From positions 1 through 21,864 of IMG/VR virus record IMGVR_UViG_3300035205_000264: a stretch of DNA of 21,864 nucleotides. One strand, given 5' to 3'. A program made the position numbers and the translations under genes. Source of the stretch: a virus. A model generated the notes under the pieces. That model saw only the letters and a list, made by a program, of their open reading frames with translations, was not told the DNA's origin and made no database searches. Shown piece by piece: positions 16,019 through 21,619 of this stretch (positions are counted from its first letter, which is position 1; each line of letters opens with the position of its first letter).

Positions 16019-16039
16019 CTAGAAGGGCTAGAAGGGCTA
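16019..16039 (+). repeat. Tandem 9-base repeat carrying the RecA ribosome-binding site
   Basis: CTAGAAGGG occurs twice in direct tandem followed by CTA. Each copy contains a GAAGGG ribosome-binding-like motif. The second is 9 bases before ATG 16046 and the first 18 bases before it. The region is one of the few gaps between genes. Confidence 0.7.
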
Positions 16040-16045
16040 CAACGA

Positions 16046-17056
16046 ATGAAGCAGTATGAGACGCTGGAAGAGATAGCACGAGCCGTAAACAAGAAGGTAG
16101 GTGACGACGTAGTCGTACAGGGAAGTCGCATCTCTGAGAGCCTTCCCCGCATCACCACAGGCATCCTTGCTTTCGACATGATGTTGGGCGGCGGCTGGCC
16201 GATGAATCAGTGGTCTGAGATTGTCGGGGACGAGTCCTCCGGCAAGACGGCTATCGCCTACAAGACCATCGCCGCCAACCAAGCACTGGACCCAGACTGG
16301 GTCGCTTTATGGGTGGCTGCCGAGGAGTACATCCCCGAGTACGCCGAGGCCATCGGTGTCGATCTGGACCGCATGTGGGTGCTTGAGACCAACCTCATGG
16401 AGCAGGCGTACGATCTGGTCATCCGTGCTCTGGACAATCGGGCTGTGGATTGTGTGGTGCTGGACTCACTCCCTGCCTTGGTTCCCGGTGACGAGTACGA
16501 GCGGAGCATGGACGAGTTCACCGTCGGACTGGGTGCCCGCCTCACTGGTAAGTTCTTCCGTAAGTCCTCCAAGGCCCAGCGCCGCTCCCTCATTGAAGAA
16601 GAGAGGGGCTGCACGGGCCTGATCATCAACCAATGGCGGGAGAAGATAGGTGTCATGTGGGGGGACCCACGCACCACCCCCGGAGGCAAGGCCAAGAACT
16701 TCCACTACTTCACCCGTGTAGAGGTGAAGAAGGACGAGTGGCTCAAGGATGGCAAGTCTGCTGTAGGACAGACCATCAAGGGCCGTACTCTCAAGAACAA
16801 GACGTACCGGCCTCAACAGCAGGCTGTCGTTGACTTCTACTTTGCCGAGACGACTGGCTTCCGTGTGGGGGACTTCGACACTGTCAAGGACGTGGTCAAC
16901 ATCGCAATCGCCTGTGAGGTGATCACCAGAGCCGGGGCGTTCTACTCGTATAAGAACGAGAAGTGGCAGGGCAAGGAGAAGGTGTTGGAGGCTATGCGGG
17001 CTGATTTGGACATGCAGGAGACGCTACGCAAAGAACTGATGGGAACGCTGGCATGA
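16046..17056 (+). CDS. recA: RecA-like recombinase
   Basis: This 336-residue strand-exchange ATPase has Walker A GDESSGKT at 61-68, the E93/E94 catalytic region, Walker B CVVLDSLPAL with D140, and a loop 2 segment. The latter, IINQWREKIGVMWGDPRTT followed by PGG, parallels the conserved RecA sequence around FINQIRMKIGV. The C-terminal domain (VDFYFAETTGFRVGDFDTV and onward) is of a phage type. It should coat single-stranded DNA and pair homologous strands, supporting replication restart and recombination alongside the nucleases downstream. The start is supported by the tandem GAAGGG repeat. The stop overlaps the next ATG. Confidence 0.93.
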   Translation: MKQYETLEEIARAVNKKVGDDVVVQGSRISESLPRITTGILAFDMMLGGGWPMNQWSEIVGDESSGKTAIAYKTIAANQALDPDWVALWVAAEEYIPEYAEAIGVDLDRMWVLETNLMEQAYDLVIRALDNRAVDCVVLDSLPALVPGDEYERSMDEFTVGLGARLTGKFFRKSSKAQRRSLIEEERGCTGLIINQWREKIGVMWGDPRTTPGGKAKNFHYFTRVEVKKDEWLKDGKSAVGQTIKGRTLKNKTYRPQQQAVVDFYFAETTGFRVGDFDTVKDVVNIAIACEVITRAGAFYSYKNEKWQGKEKVLEAMRADLDMQETLRKELMGTLA

Positions 17057-17313
17057 CAGAGACACTGGACCGGGGCTGGGTGGAGGACGCCAAGTGCCGG
17101 GGAGAAGACGTTAACCTGTTCCACCCCGTGAAGGGGGTGGGCATGATAGAAATACAGAGTCGGGCCGTGGAAATCTGCAACATGTGTAAAGTGCGAAAGC
17201 AGTGCTTGGAGTACTCTGTGAAGAATATGGAGGAAGTAGGAGTGTGGGGTGGCTATACCTCTCGGCAGAGGCGCTACTTTCGTAATAGGTACATAAGTGG
17301 AGAATGGCCGTGA
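17053..17313 (+). CDS. whiB: WhiB-family iron-sulfur transcription regulator
   Basis: This 86-residue protein has the four WhiB cysteines C15, C42, C45 and C51 (C-x26-C-x2-C-x5-C), the GVWGG turn at 63-67, and a basic tail (RQRRYFRNRY). WhiB proteins bind a [4Fe-4S] cluster and the primary sigma factor, and are essentially limited to Actinobacteria and their phages, which is the best host clue in this window. Phage copies are known to interfere with host WhiB regulation. It overlaps recA by the ATGA junction and is followed by a GTGA overlap with a tiny membrane protein gene. Confidence 0.95.
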   Translation: MTETLDRGWVEDAKCRGEDVNLFHPVKGVGMIEIQSRAVEICNMCKVRKQCLEYSVKNMEEVGVWGGYTSRQRRYFRNRYISGEWP

Positions 17314-17408
17314 AGTACTTCCTACTGACGATGGCTGGGGCTGGCGTGGTCTTCTGGGTTCTGTTCAGGCTAGACAAGGTGAGGAAGGCGAAAGCGCAGT
17401 ATGACTGA
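17310..17408 (+). CDS. Tiny single-span membrane protein (32 residues)
   Basis: GTG 17310 overlaps the WhiB stop (GTGA), with GGAG 7 bases upstream. It reads through to TGA 17406-17408, overlapping the next gene by 8 bases. The product has one hydrophobic segment (YFLLTMAGAGVVFWVLF), followed by a basic tail (KVRKAKAQYD), giving an N-out, C-in topology. A start at ATG 17304 in the same frame would add two residues but is too close to GGAG. The gene fills what would otherwise be an 87-base gap in a gapless operon, which supports it. Function is unknown. Confidence 0.6.
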   Translation: MKYFLLTMAGAGVVFWVLFRLDKVRKAKAQYD

Positions 17409-17895
17409 CATCCATAAAATGACTCCCGTCAAGATCACACCGGCAATGCGTAAGATGGCTACTCAGACGGCAAAGAAGCAGCCGGTCTTGAAGAACTCTA
17501 TTCGCTCTGGGACTGGGACCGTCTATGGGTGTTTGGGCGAACTGGTGTTCGTGTCTGTGAACGGAGGTAGATTAGAAAGGACTTACGACTACGATGTTGT
17601 AATGCCAGACGGTACAACGGTAGATGTGAAAACCAAATGTGTTACTTCAGAGCCCTACCCCTATTACGAGTGTTCTGTCGCTGCCTTCAACCCTAACCAA
17701 GACTGTGACTACTATGCGTTTGTCCGTGTCTTGAAAGATAAGTCTCGTGGCTGGTACTTGGGGGCCATGAAGAAGTCTGAATACTTCGATATAGCCGTGT
17801 ACATTAAGAAGGGTGCCGTGGACGAGTCCAATGGGTGGAAGGCTTCTGCCGATTGTTACAACGTGCCTATCAGCGCCTTGGGGACTGTGTTGTAG
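17401..17895 (+). CDS. PD-(D/E)XK-type nuclease
   Basis: This 164-residue protein shows the nuclease core: E47 in GCLGELVF, D65 in TYDYDVVMPDG, and D75-V-K77 in VDVKTK, followed by a strand (YECSVAAF). The spacing is that of small phage endonucleases of this superfamily. The substrate cannot be told from sequence; host DNA, a branched junction or a specific site are options. The N-terminal 40 residues are basic and helical. It begins with MTDIHK, the same peptide as the next gene, and that gene's ATG follows its stop directly. An in-frame ATG at 17419 is an alternative start. Confidence 0.8.
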   Translation: MTDIHKMTPVKITPAMRKMATQTAKKQPVLKNSIRSGTGTVYGCLGELVFVSVNGGRLERTYDYDVVMPDGTTVDVKTKCVTSEPYPYYECSVAAFNPNQDCDYYAFVRVLKDKSRGWYLGAMKKSEYFDIAVYIKKGAVDESNGWKASADCYNVPISALGTVL

Positions 17896-18198
17896 ATGAC
17901 TGACATCCACAAGCGCTCTCAAAAGCAGGAAGAGCGTACAGCCGAGAAGTACGACGGCAGCCGTAATGTCATGTCCGGGGCCGGGTGGGTACGCAAGAAC
18001 GACGTACGTGCTATCAACCTTCTGATAGAGAACAAGTTCACCGACAAGAAGTCGTTCTCCATCAAGGCCGAGGAGATGGTGAAACTGGCACGCACGGCCA
18101 TACTGGAGGATAGAGTTCCTGTATTGCAGGTTGATCTAGGAGGACGGTCTTACGTAGTGTTATTAGAAGACGACTTTCTGGCGATGGTGGCGGACTAG
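17896..18198 (+). CDS. Hjc/VSR-like small PD-(D/E)XK nuclease
   Basis: This compact 100-residue protein has E13 (or E17), the SGAG turn at 27-30, D36, and E45-N-K47 in LLIENKFT, followed by a helix (AEEMVKLARTAI) and strands ending in YVVLLEDDF. Order and spacing resemble archaeal Hjc-type Holliday junction resolvases and related phage endonucleases. It may cut branched DNA formed during recombination or before packaging. The start is abutted to the previous stop (TAG then ATG) without a clear ribosome site, so translation probably depends on the preceding nuclease gene, which begins with a near-identical 18-base sequence. Confidence 0.78.
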   Translation: MTDIHKRSQKQEERTAEKYDGSRNVMSGAGWVRKNDVRAINLLIENKFTDKKSFSIKAEEMVKLARTAILEDRVPVLQVDLGGRSYVVLLEDDFLAMVAD

Positions 18199-18200
18199 GC

Positions 18201-18317
18201 ATGACCGTACCCCTGTTACTCGTCGGAGGACTACTAGGACTGTTTCTGACATGCTTGATCTACGCCTTGTTGGGCTTTCTTTGGGAGATGCACCGTGATC
18301 GCCGCCGCCGTGACTAA
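18201..18317 (+). CDS. Tiny single-span membrane protein (38 residues)
   Basis: ATG 18201 begins 2 bases after the nuclease stop. The product has one long hydrophobic stretch (about residues 3-28, VPLLLVGGLLGLFLTCLIYA and onward), then a basic end HRDRRRRD, so it should insert with its C-terminus in the cytoplasm. No ribosome-binding site is clear; coupling to the upstream gene is likely. It overlaps the next tiny gene by 23 bases in another frame. Function is unknown. Confidence 0.6.
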   Translation: MTVPLLLVGGLLGLFLTCLIYALLGFLWEMHRDRRRRD

Positions 18318-18390
18318 CCCCCAACTATCAGCACTTCTGCTACTGATAGCAATCGTGGTGTACTGCACGTGGTACGACCGACTACCATGA
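18295..18390 (+). CDS. Tiny single-span membrane protein (31 residues)
   Basis: GTG 18295 has GGGAG 7 bases upstream (18283-18287), a well-placed ribosome-binding site inside the preceding tiny gene. The product MIAAAVTNPQ is followed by a hydrophobic span (SALLLLIAIVVYCTWY) and ends YDRLP. The stop overlaps the ATG of the next gene (ATGA), the normal junction in this operon. The nested pair of small membrane genes recalls two-component lysis or membrane proteins encoded in overlapping frames, but no family match can be claimed. Confidence 0.55.
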   Translation: MIAAAVTNPQLSALLLLIAIVVYCTWYDRLP

Positions 18391-18608
18391 AGCACGTCAT
18401 CCACGTTCACCAGCAGAAGATCAAGAAAGGCGAACCGGCCATCATCGACCGCACCTACAAGGGATCAAAGCACCTGACGAGGCTTCAGATACATGGCCCC
18501 TGTGAGATCATCCACTCCCTGACACCGGATCGTTGCGGTGCCCGTGTCTGGATTGAGACGGAGGGCCCCGTGACACACATAGCAACAGACTGGGAAGATG
18601 TAACATGA
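18387..18608 (+). CDS. Small conserved-looking protein of unknown function
   Basis: This 73-residue protein is rich in His, Lys and Ile at the N-terminus (KHVIHVHQQKIKKG). The strands DRTYKGSKHLTRLQI, HGPCEII and ARVWIETEGPVTHIA suggest a small beta-barrel-like fold. ATG 18387 overlaps the upstream stop. The longer frame from 18369 has no better start signal. It runs into the Cas4-like gene by ATGA overlap. I do not recognise a family; nucleic acid binding is possible from its basic character. Confidence 0.65.
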   Translation: MKHVIHVHQQKIKKGEPAIIDRTYKGSKHLTRLQIHGPCEIIHSLTPDRCGARVWIETEGPVTHIATDWEDVT

Positions 18609-19492
18609 CTGATGACGCTTGGAAGGTCGAAGCCATGAAGGCCACTATGGAGAACCGTTCTACGTTGGTCTCTCTGATACACCCTAAACTGCTTGCCGAC
18701 TACAAGGAGAACTCTTCTCTACGAGACAGTGAGCACTACCACCCCAGCGATATGTGCAAGAGGGACTGGTGCGTCAGGCAGAGCGTGTACCGCATGCTTC
18801 AGTTGCCGGAGAGCAACACGGAGCGGGCCAAGCCCTTCCAGACCCTTAACATCTTCGAGGAGGGCCACCGCATCCACCGTAAGTGGCAGGGATGGCTCAA
18901 GGACGCTGGGGTGCTCCGGGGCCAATGGTTCTGCAACCTCTGCTACCACGAGTGGTACGGGGAGCCCGTCTGTGGGTACTGCAAGTCTAAGGACGTGGGG
19001 TACAAGGAGGTTCCGGTCTACGACGAGGAGCATCACATCCTTGGGCACGCCGATGGTCACCTCGTACTACCAGACGGGGATGCTCTGCTGGAGGTCAAGA
19101 GCGTTGGCATCGGTACCTTTCGGTACGAGGACATGCCCTTGTTCAAGCAGTACGCTTCCAAGGAGATCACAGCCGAAGAGATGTGGAGGTCCGTCACCAA
19201 GCCCTTCCTGTCTCACCTGAGGCAGGGCACCCTCTACATGCACTGCACGGGCATCCACCGTATGATCTTTGTCTATGAGTGGAAGGCCGGTCAGGAGGTC
19301 AGGGAGTTCACGGTCAAGTATCAGCCCGAGGTCATTGCGGACATCCTCGCTGCCTGTAGGGTGGGCCTGTCGTACCTCAACCGTGAAGCCCTACCGCCCC
19401 GCCCGGTGTGGGTATCTCAGGACAAGGCACCCTGTAAGTACTGTTCCTATCGGACCACCTGCTGGGAGGACCCAGATAATGTCTCTTCCTGA
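18605..19492 (+). CDS. Cas4/RecB-like PD-(D/E)XK exonuclease with iron-sulfur cysteines
   Basis: This is a 295-residue protein. Nuclease motifs are H88 in EEGHRIH, D150 in LGHADGHL, and E163-V-K165 in LLEVKSVG, as in RecB/Cas4-type exonucleases. C51 together with C277, C280 and C286 (CKYC, then C) matches the cysteine layout that holds a [4Fe-4S] cluster in Cas4 and AddB. An additional four-cysteine knuckle, C110/C113 and C123/C126, is inserted between the histidine and aspartate motifs. The enzyme should resect DNA ends to make single strands for the RecA-like protein. No CRISPR array or other cas gene is present, so this is a phage recombination nuclease rather than part of a CRISPR system. 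Confidence 0.88.
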   Translation: MTDDAWKVEAMKATMENRSTLVSLIHPKLLADYKENSSLRDSEHYHPSDMCKRDWCVRQSVYRMLQLPESNTERAKPFQTLNIFEEGHRIHRKWQGWLKDAGVLRGQWFCNLCYHEWYGEPVCGYCKSKDVGYKEVPVYDEEHHILGHADGHLVLPDGDALLEVKSVGIGTFRYEDMPLFKQYASKEITAEEMWRSVTKPFLSHLRQGTLYMHCTGIHRMIFVYEWKAGQEVREFTVKYQPEVIADILAACRVGLSYLNREALPPRPVWVSQDKAPCKYCSYRTTCWEDPDNVSS

Positions 19493-19955
19493 AACCCATG
19501 CACGGTTCGACCTCAAGTTCACGCTCCCCGAGAGGCCCGGCAGCGACATGCCGAACCTCCCGCTGGAACTTGATGACCTAACTGATGCTAGTCTTATGTC
19601 TGTGTACAGTGAGACTGTGGCATGGGTCAACTACGCCAAGGCTGAACTAGCCAAGGCCGAGATACTGGAAGAAGGAGCACTGAGCGCTTTAAGGCAGACC
19701 GAGGCCGAGGCCCTGCTCGACCAGTGGGACTCCGTGAGCAAGGGTGACCGGGTGACGATGGCTAAGGCACGCCGTGACATCGACCCGCGAGTAGTAGAAC
19801 ATCACCATAGGCACTTGCAGGCAAGGGCCTACCGGAAGATGGTGGACACGGTGTTCGACCGGGGCGAGCGTAACGCCAATGTCCTCTCCCGGGAACTCAG
19901 TCGTCGTATCAGTGTTGCTCCCACCGAGCGGCGCCTTCAGTGGACTGGTGCGTAA
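19479..19955 (+). CDS. Helical protein of unknown function
   Basis: ATG 19479 has GGGAGGA 8 bases upstream and lies inside the end of the Cas4-like gene. The product has 158 residues. Residues about 40-75 form a long helix (AWVNYAKAELAKAEILEEG), and the rest is also helical and highly charged (RDIDPRVVEHHHRHLQARAY, then a basic end). The longer open frame from 19269 lies inside the nuclease gene and is rejected. Small helical proteins are often encoded beside phage recombination exonucleases, and a partner role is plausible. No family is recognised. Confidence 0.68.
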   Translation: MSLPETHARFDLKFTLPERPGSDMPNLPLELDDLTDASLMSVYSETVAWVNYAKAELAKAEILEEGALSALRQTEAEALLDQWDSVSKGDRVTMAKARRDIDPRVVEHHHRHLQARAYRKMVDTVFDRGERNANVLSRELSRRISVAPTERRLQWTGA

Positions 19956-19957
19956 CC

Positions 19958-20323
19958 GTGAGTAACCCGTCCAAGCAGAAAGGCACATCGTTTGAGACCC
20001 TGATACGGGACTATTTGCGTATGGTGGGGTTCAGGGCCGCTCATCGAGTAGCCCTATCTGGTAGTCAGGACACGGGGGACATCAATGGTATCTTCCATCC
20101 TTCCACAGGACGGGAAGTGGCCGTCCAGTGTAAGAACCAGAGGACGTTCAAACTCAGCGAATGGTTGAACGACACTGTTGAACAAGCACGTAAACTAGAT
20201 AATGCCGTGCCCCTGCTGACCGTGAAGCGTCCCGGCAAGGGCGAGAAGTCCCTTGATGACACCTACGTCGTGATGCGGTTGTGTGATGCGGTAGAACTAC
20301 TGAAGGAGGCTGGCTACACCTAA
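19958..20323 (+). CDS. Holliday junction resolvase-like nuclease
   Basis: From GTG 19958 the protein has 121 residues and begins MSNPSKQKGTSFE. It shows E13 in the first helix, D41 in DTGDINGIF, and Q57-C-K59 in VAVQCKNQ, followed by a helix (WLNDTVEQARK). This is the layout of resolvase-like PD-(D/E)XK proteins common in actinophages. The usual acidic residue of the ExK motif is a glutamine, a variant known in Mrr-type nucleases, so the enzyme may still be active. An alternative GTG at 19940 would add 6 residues. It likely cuts branched or newly recombined DNA. Confidence 0.82.
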   Translation: MSNPSKQKGTSFETLIRDYLRMVGFRAAHRVALSGSQDTGDINGIFHPSTGREVAVQCKNQRTFKLSEWLNDTVEQARKLDNAVPLLTVKRPGKGEKSLDDTYVVMRLCDAVELLKEAGYT

Positions 20324-20357
20324 ACTGGCAGACGGCACAACAATCGTCGTCTAACGT

Positions 20358-20364
20358 AAAGGAG
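20358..20364 (+). promoter_or_regulatory. Strong ribosome-binding site of the SpoVS-like gene
   Basis: AAAGGAG lies 7 bases before ATG 20372 and is the closest to consensus in the window. It lies in a 48-base gap (20324-20371) that otherwise shows only a weak AGACG/CGTCT inverted repeat. I see no clear promoter there. Confidence 0.8.
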
Positions 20365-20371
20365 TAGTCAT

Positions 20372-20668
20372 ATGTCAGAAGACCAGTCCCCCCATGTGGA
20401 CACTGAGGCGGTTATCAAGGTTTCTGGTTCCAGCAACCCACAGAGCGTGGGCTCTATTCTTGCTAGGGCCATCTCCTCCGGGCACACCCCCAAGATGCGG
20501 GCCATCGGGGCTAGCGCCGTCAACCAATCGGTGAAGGCATGCGCCATCGCCCGAGGATTTGTGGCCCCGAGAGGGCTGGATGTCGTGTACATCATTGGAT
20601 TTGATGATATTATTGGTGATGACGGTGTTACTATATCCGCTATGTTCTTCAGGCCGGTGATCCGATGA
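20372..20668 (+). CDS. spoVS: SpoVS-family protein
   Basis: The 98-residue product matches the whole SpoVS pattern. VIKVSGSSNPQSVGSILARA is followed by MRAIGASAVNQSVKACAIAR, then GFVAPRGLD and a final strand pair ending FFRPVI. Cellular SpoVS proteins are small, abundant and thought to bind nucleic acid; they act late in sporulation in Bacillus and occur in many non-spore-formers. The N-terminal eight residues are an acidic addition (SEDQSPHVD). It has the best ribosome-binding site in the window, so strong expression is expected. Its ATGA junction couples it to the next gene. A phage copy could compact DNA or act on host regulation; that part is inference. Confidence 0.9.
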   Translation: MSEDQSPHVDTEAVIKVSGSSNPQSVGSILARAISSGHTPKMRAIGASAVNQSVKACAIARGFVAPRGLDVVYIIGFDDIIGDDGVTISAMFFRPVIR

Positions 20669-20904
20669 CGATGGTTATACCCAATCAGAAGCAGGCCCTA
20701 GAGGACTTGGAGAAACTGCGCCCCATCGGTGAAATACGTGGGGGCAATCAGGTGTGGCCGTCCGAGATAACCCGTACCGGGAAGATCAAGAAGCACGCTG
20801 CGCGGTTCAAGAACCCCCGACCGGTCACTATCGCCGGTAACACCGATAGCCCCCCGACCAGCCCAGACTTCGGTGGTACGGGCCTGAAAGTGATGGGAAC
20901 CTAA
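20665..20904 (+). CDS. Small basic protein of unknown function
   Basis: This 79-residue protein overlaps the SpoVS stop (ATGA). A second in-frame ATG at 20671 is possible. The first half is a short helix (KQALEDLEKL), followed by EIRGGNQVWPSEI and a basic stretch (KIKKHAARFK). The C-terminus is proline/glycine-rich and disordered-looking (NTDSPPTSPDFGGTG), and contains one GATAGCCCC repeat. Coupling to SpoVS upstream and a DNA-binding-like gene downstream suggests a shared job, which remains unknown. Confidence 0.6.
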   Translation: MTMVIPNQKQALEDLEKLRPIGEIRGGNQVWPSEITRTGKIKKHAARFKNPRPVTIAGNTDSPPTSPDFGGTGLKVMGT

Positions 20905-21590
20905 TGCCAGTGGGGAAAGACACGGACCGGACTGGTCAGGGGCGTTTGCCTCGTGACTTCGACTTTGCAGGCTGGGGCCTCCACTCCGGCGAGTCAGGTG
21001 AGGATGTCTTCGACACCGAGAACCGCACCATGAGGCAGTTGACCGGTGCGCTTAACGAAACTGTTACTCTGAACGATATTTCTGAGTTGACTGGACACAC
21101 ATATGCGAACTTGCAGAACTGGGCGAGGAGGACTGATGATTTCTTCCCAAAGTCCATCCCGGGATCAGGCAATGTGGGTCCCACAGGGGCTGTCTCTGGT
21201 GTACTTTACCGTCTGACTGATGTCGTCAACTGGAACGACAACTTTGAACCATTAAAGAGGGGTCGGAAGTTGGGGAGCGGAAAGGCACCCACAGAAGAAG
21301 AATCTACGCCTAAGCCGTACGACCCCGAAACGGACATAAGTCGCAACCTCCAAAGACACATGGAGGCATTCCTGAGTGGGAGAATCGACCCCGACTCCAA
21401 GTGGCCCCAAAGGGTCGAGACTGGTGACCTACGGCCGGTCGAAAAGACTATGCCCACCGAGATACCGAAGTCCAAGAAGCAGAAGAGGGCTAAGGATCAG
21501 AGGCGGAAGATAGAGGATAAGTTGAAAGAAAGTAAAGAGAAAGACGAAGGCAGGGACATTGAGGGATACCCCGGAAAGAAGTTCTGGTAA
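20904..21590 (+). CDS. Putative DNA-binding protein with lysine-rich tail
   Basis: This is a 228-residue protein. Residues about 50-105 look like a MerR/excisionase-type winged helix (TLNDISELTGHTYANLQNW, then DDFFPKSIPGSG and VLYRLTDVVNW, which resembles the closing wing). The last 45 residues are highly charged with many lysines (KSKKQKRAKDQRRKIEDKL), probably a disordered or coiled tail. ATG 20904 overlaps the upstream stop (TAATG). Helix-turn-helix proteins of this shape include regulators and small terminase subunits. It is placed just upstream of an unseen region, so a packaging role is possible but unsupported. Confidence 0.62.
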   Translation: MPVGKDTDRTGQGRLPRDFDFAGWGLHSGESGEDVFDTENRTMRQLTGALNETVTLNDISELTGHTYANLQNWARRTDDFFPKSIPGSGNVGPTGAVSGVLYRLTDVVNWNDNFEPLKRGRKLGSGKAPTEEESTPKPYDPETDISRNLQRHMEAFLSGRIDPDSKWPQRVETGDLRPVEKTMPTEIPKSKKQKRAKDQRRKIEDKLKESKEKDEGRDIEGYPGKKFW

Positions 21591-21619
21591 TGCCGATAGG
21601 GCAAAGGAGAAGATGAGTA

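Noticed and set aside
17121-17140. 7-base-pair GC hairpin CCACCCC/GGGGTGG
   Set aside because: It lies in the middle of the WhiB gene, encodes HPVKGVG and has no T-run. It resembles the small CCACC/GGTGG hairpin at 5988-6002, but two copies are too little to call an operator.
18605-19492. Cas4-like gene as a sign of a CRISPR-Cas system
   Set aside because: No direct-repeat array and no other cas gene is visible; Cas4-like exonucleases are common in phage recombination modules.
20330-20352. AGACG/CGTCT inverted repeat in the gap before the SpoVS-like gene
   Set aside because: Only 5 base pairs with a 13-base loop and no T-run; too weak for a terminator or a definite operator.
21590-21616. 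Very short frame ATG 21590-TGA (8 codons) between the last two genes
   Set aside because: No ribosome site or hydrophobic or other recognisable feature; most likely leader sequence of the following gene.
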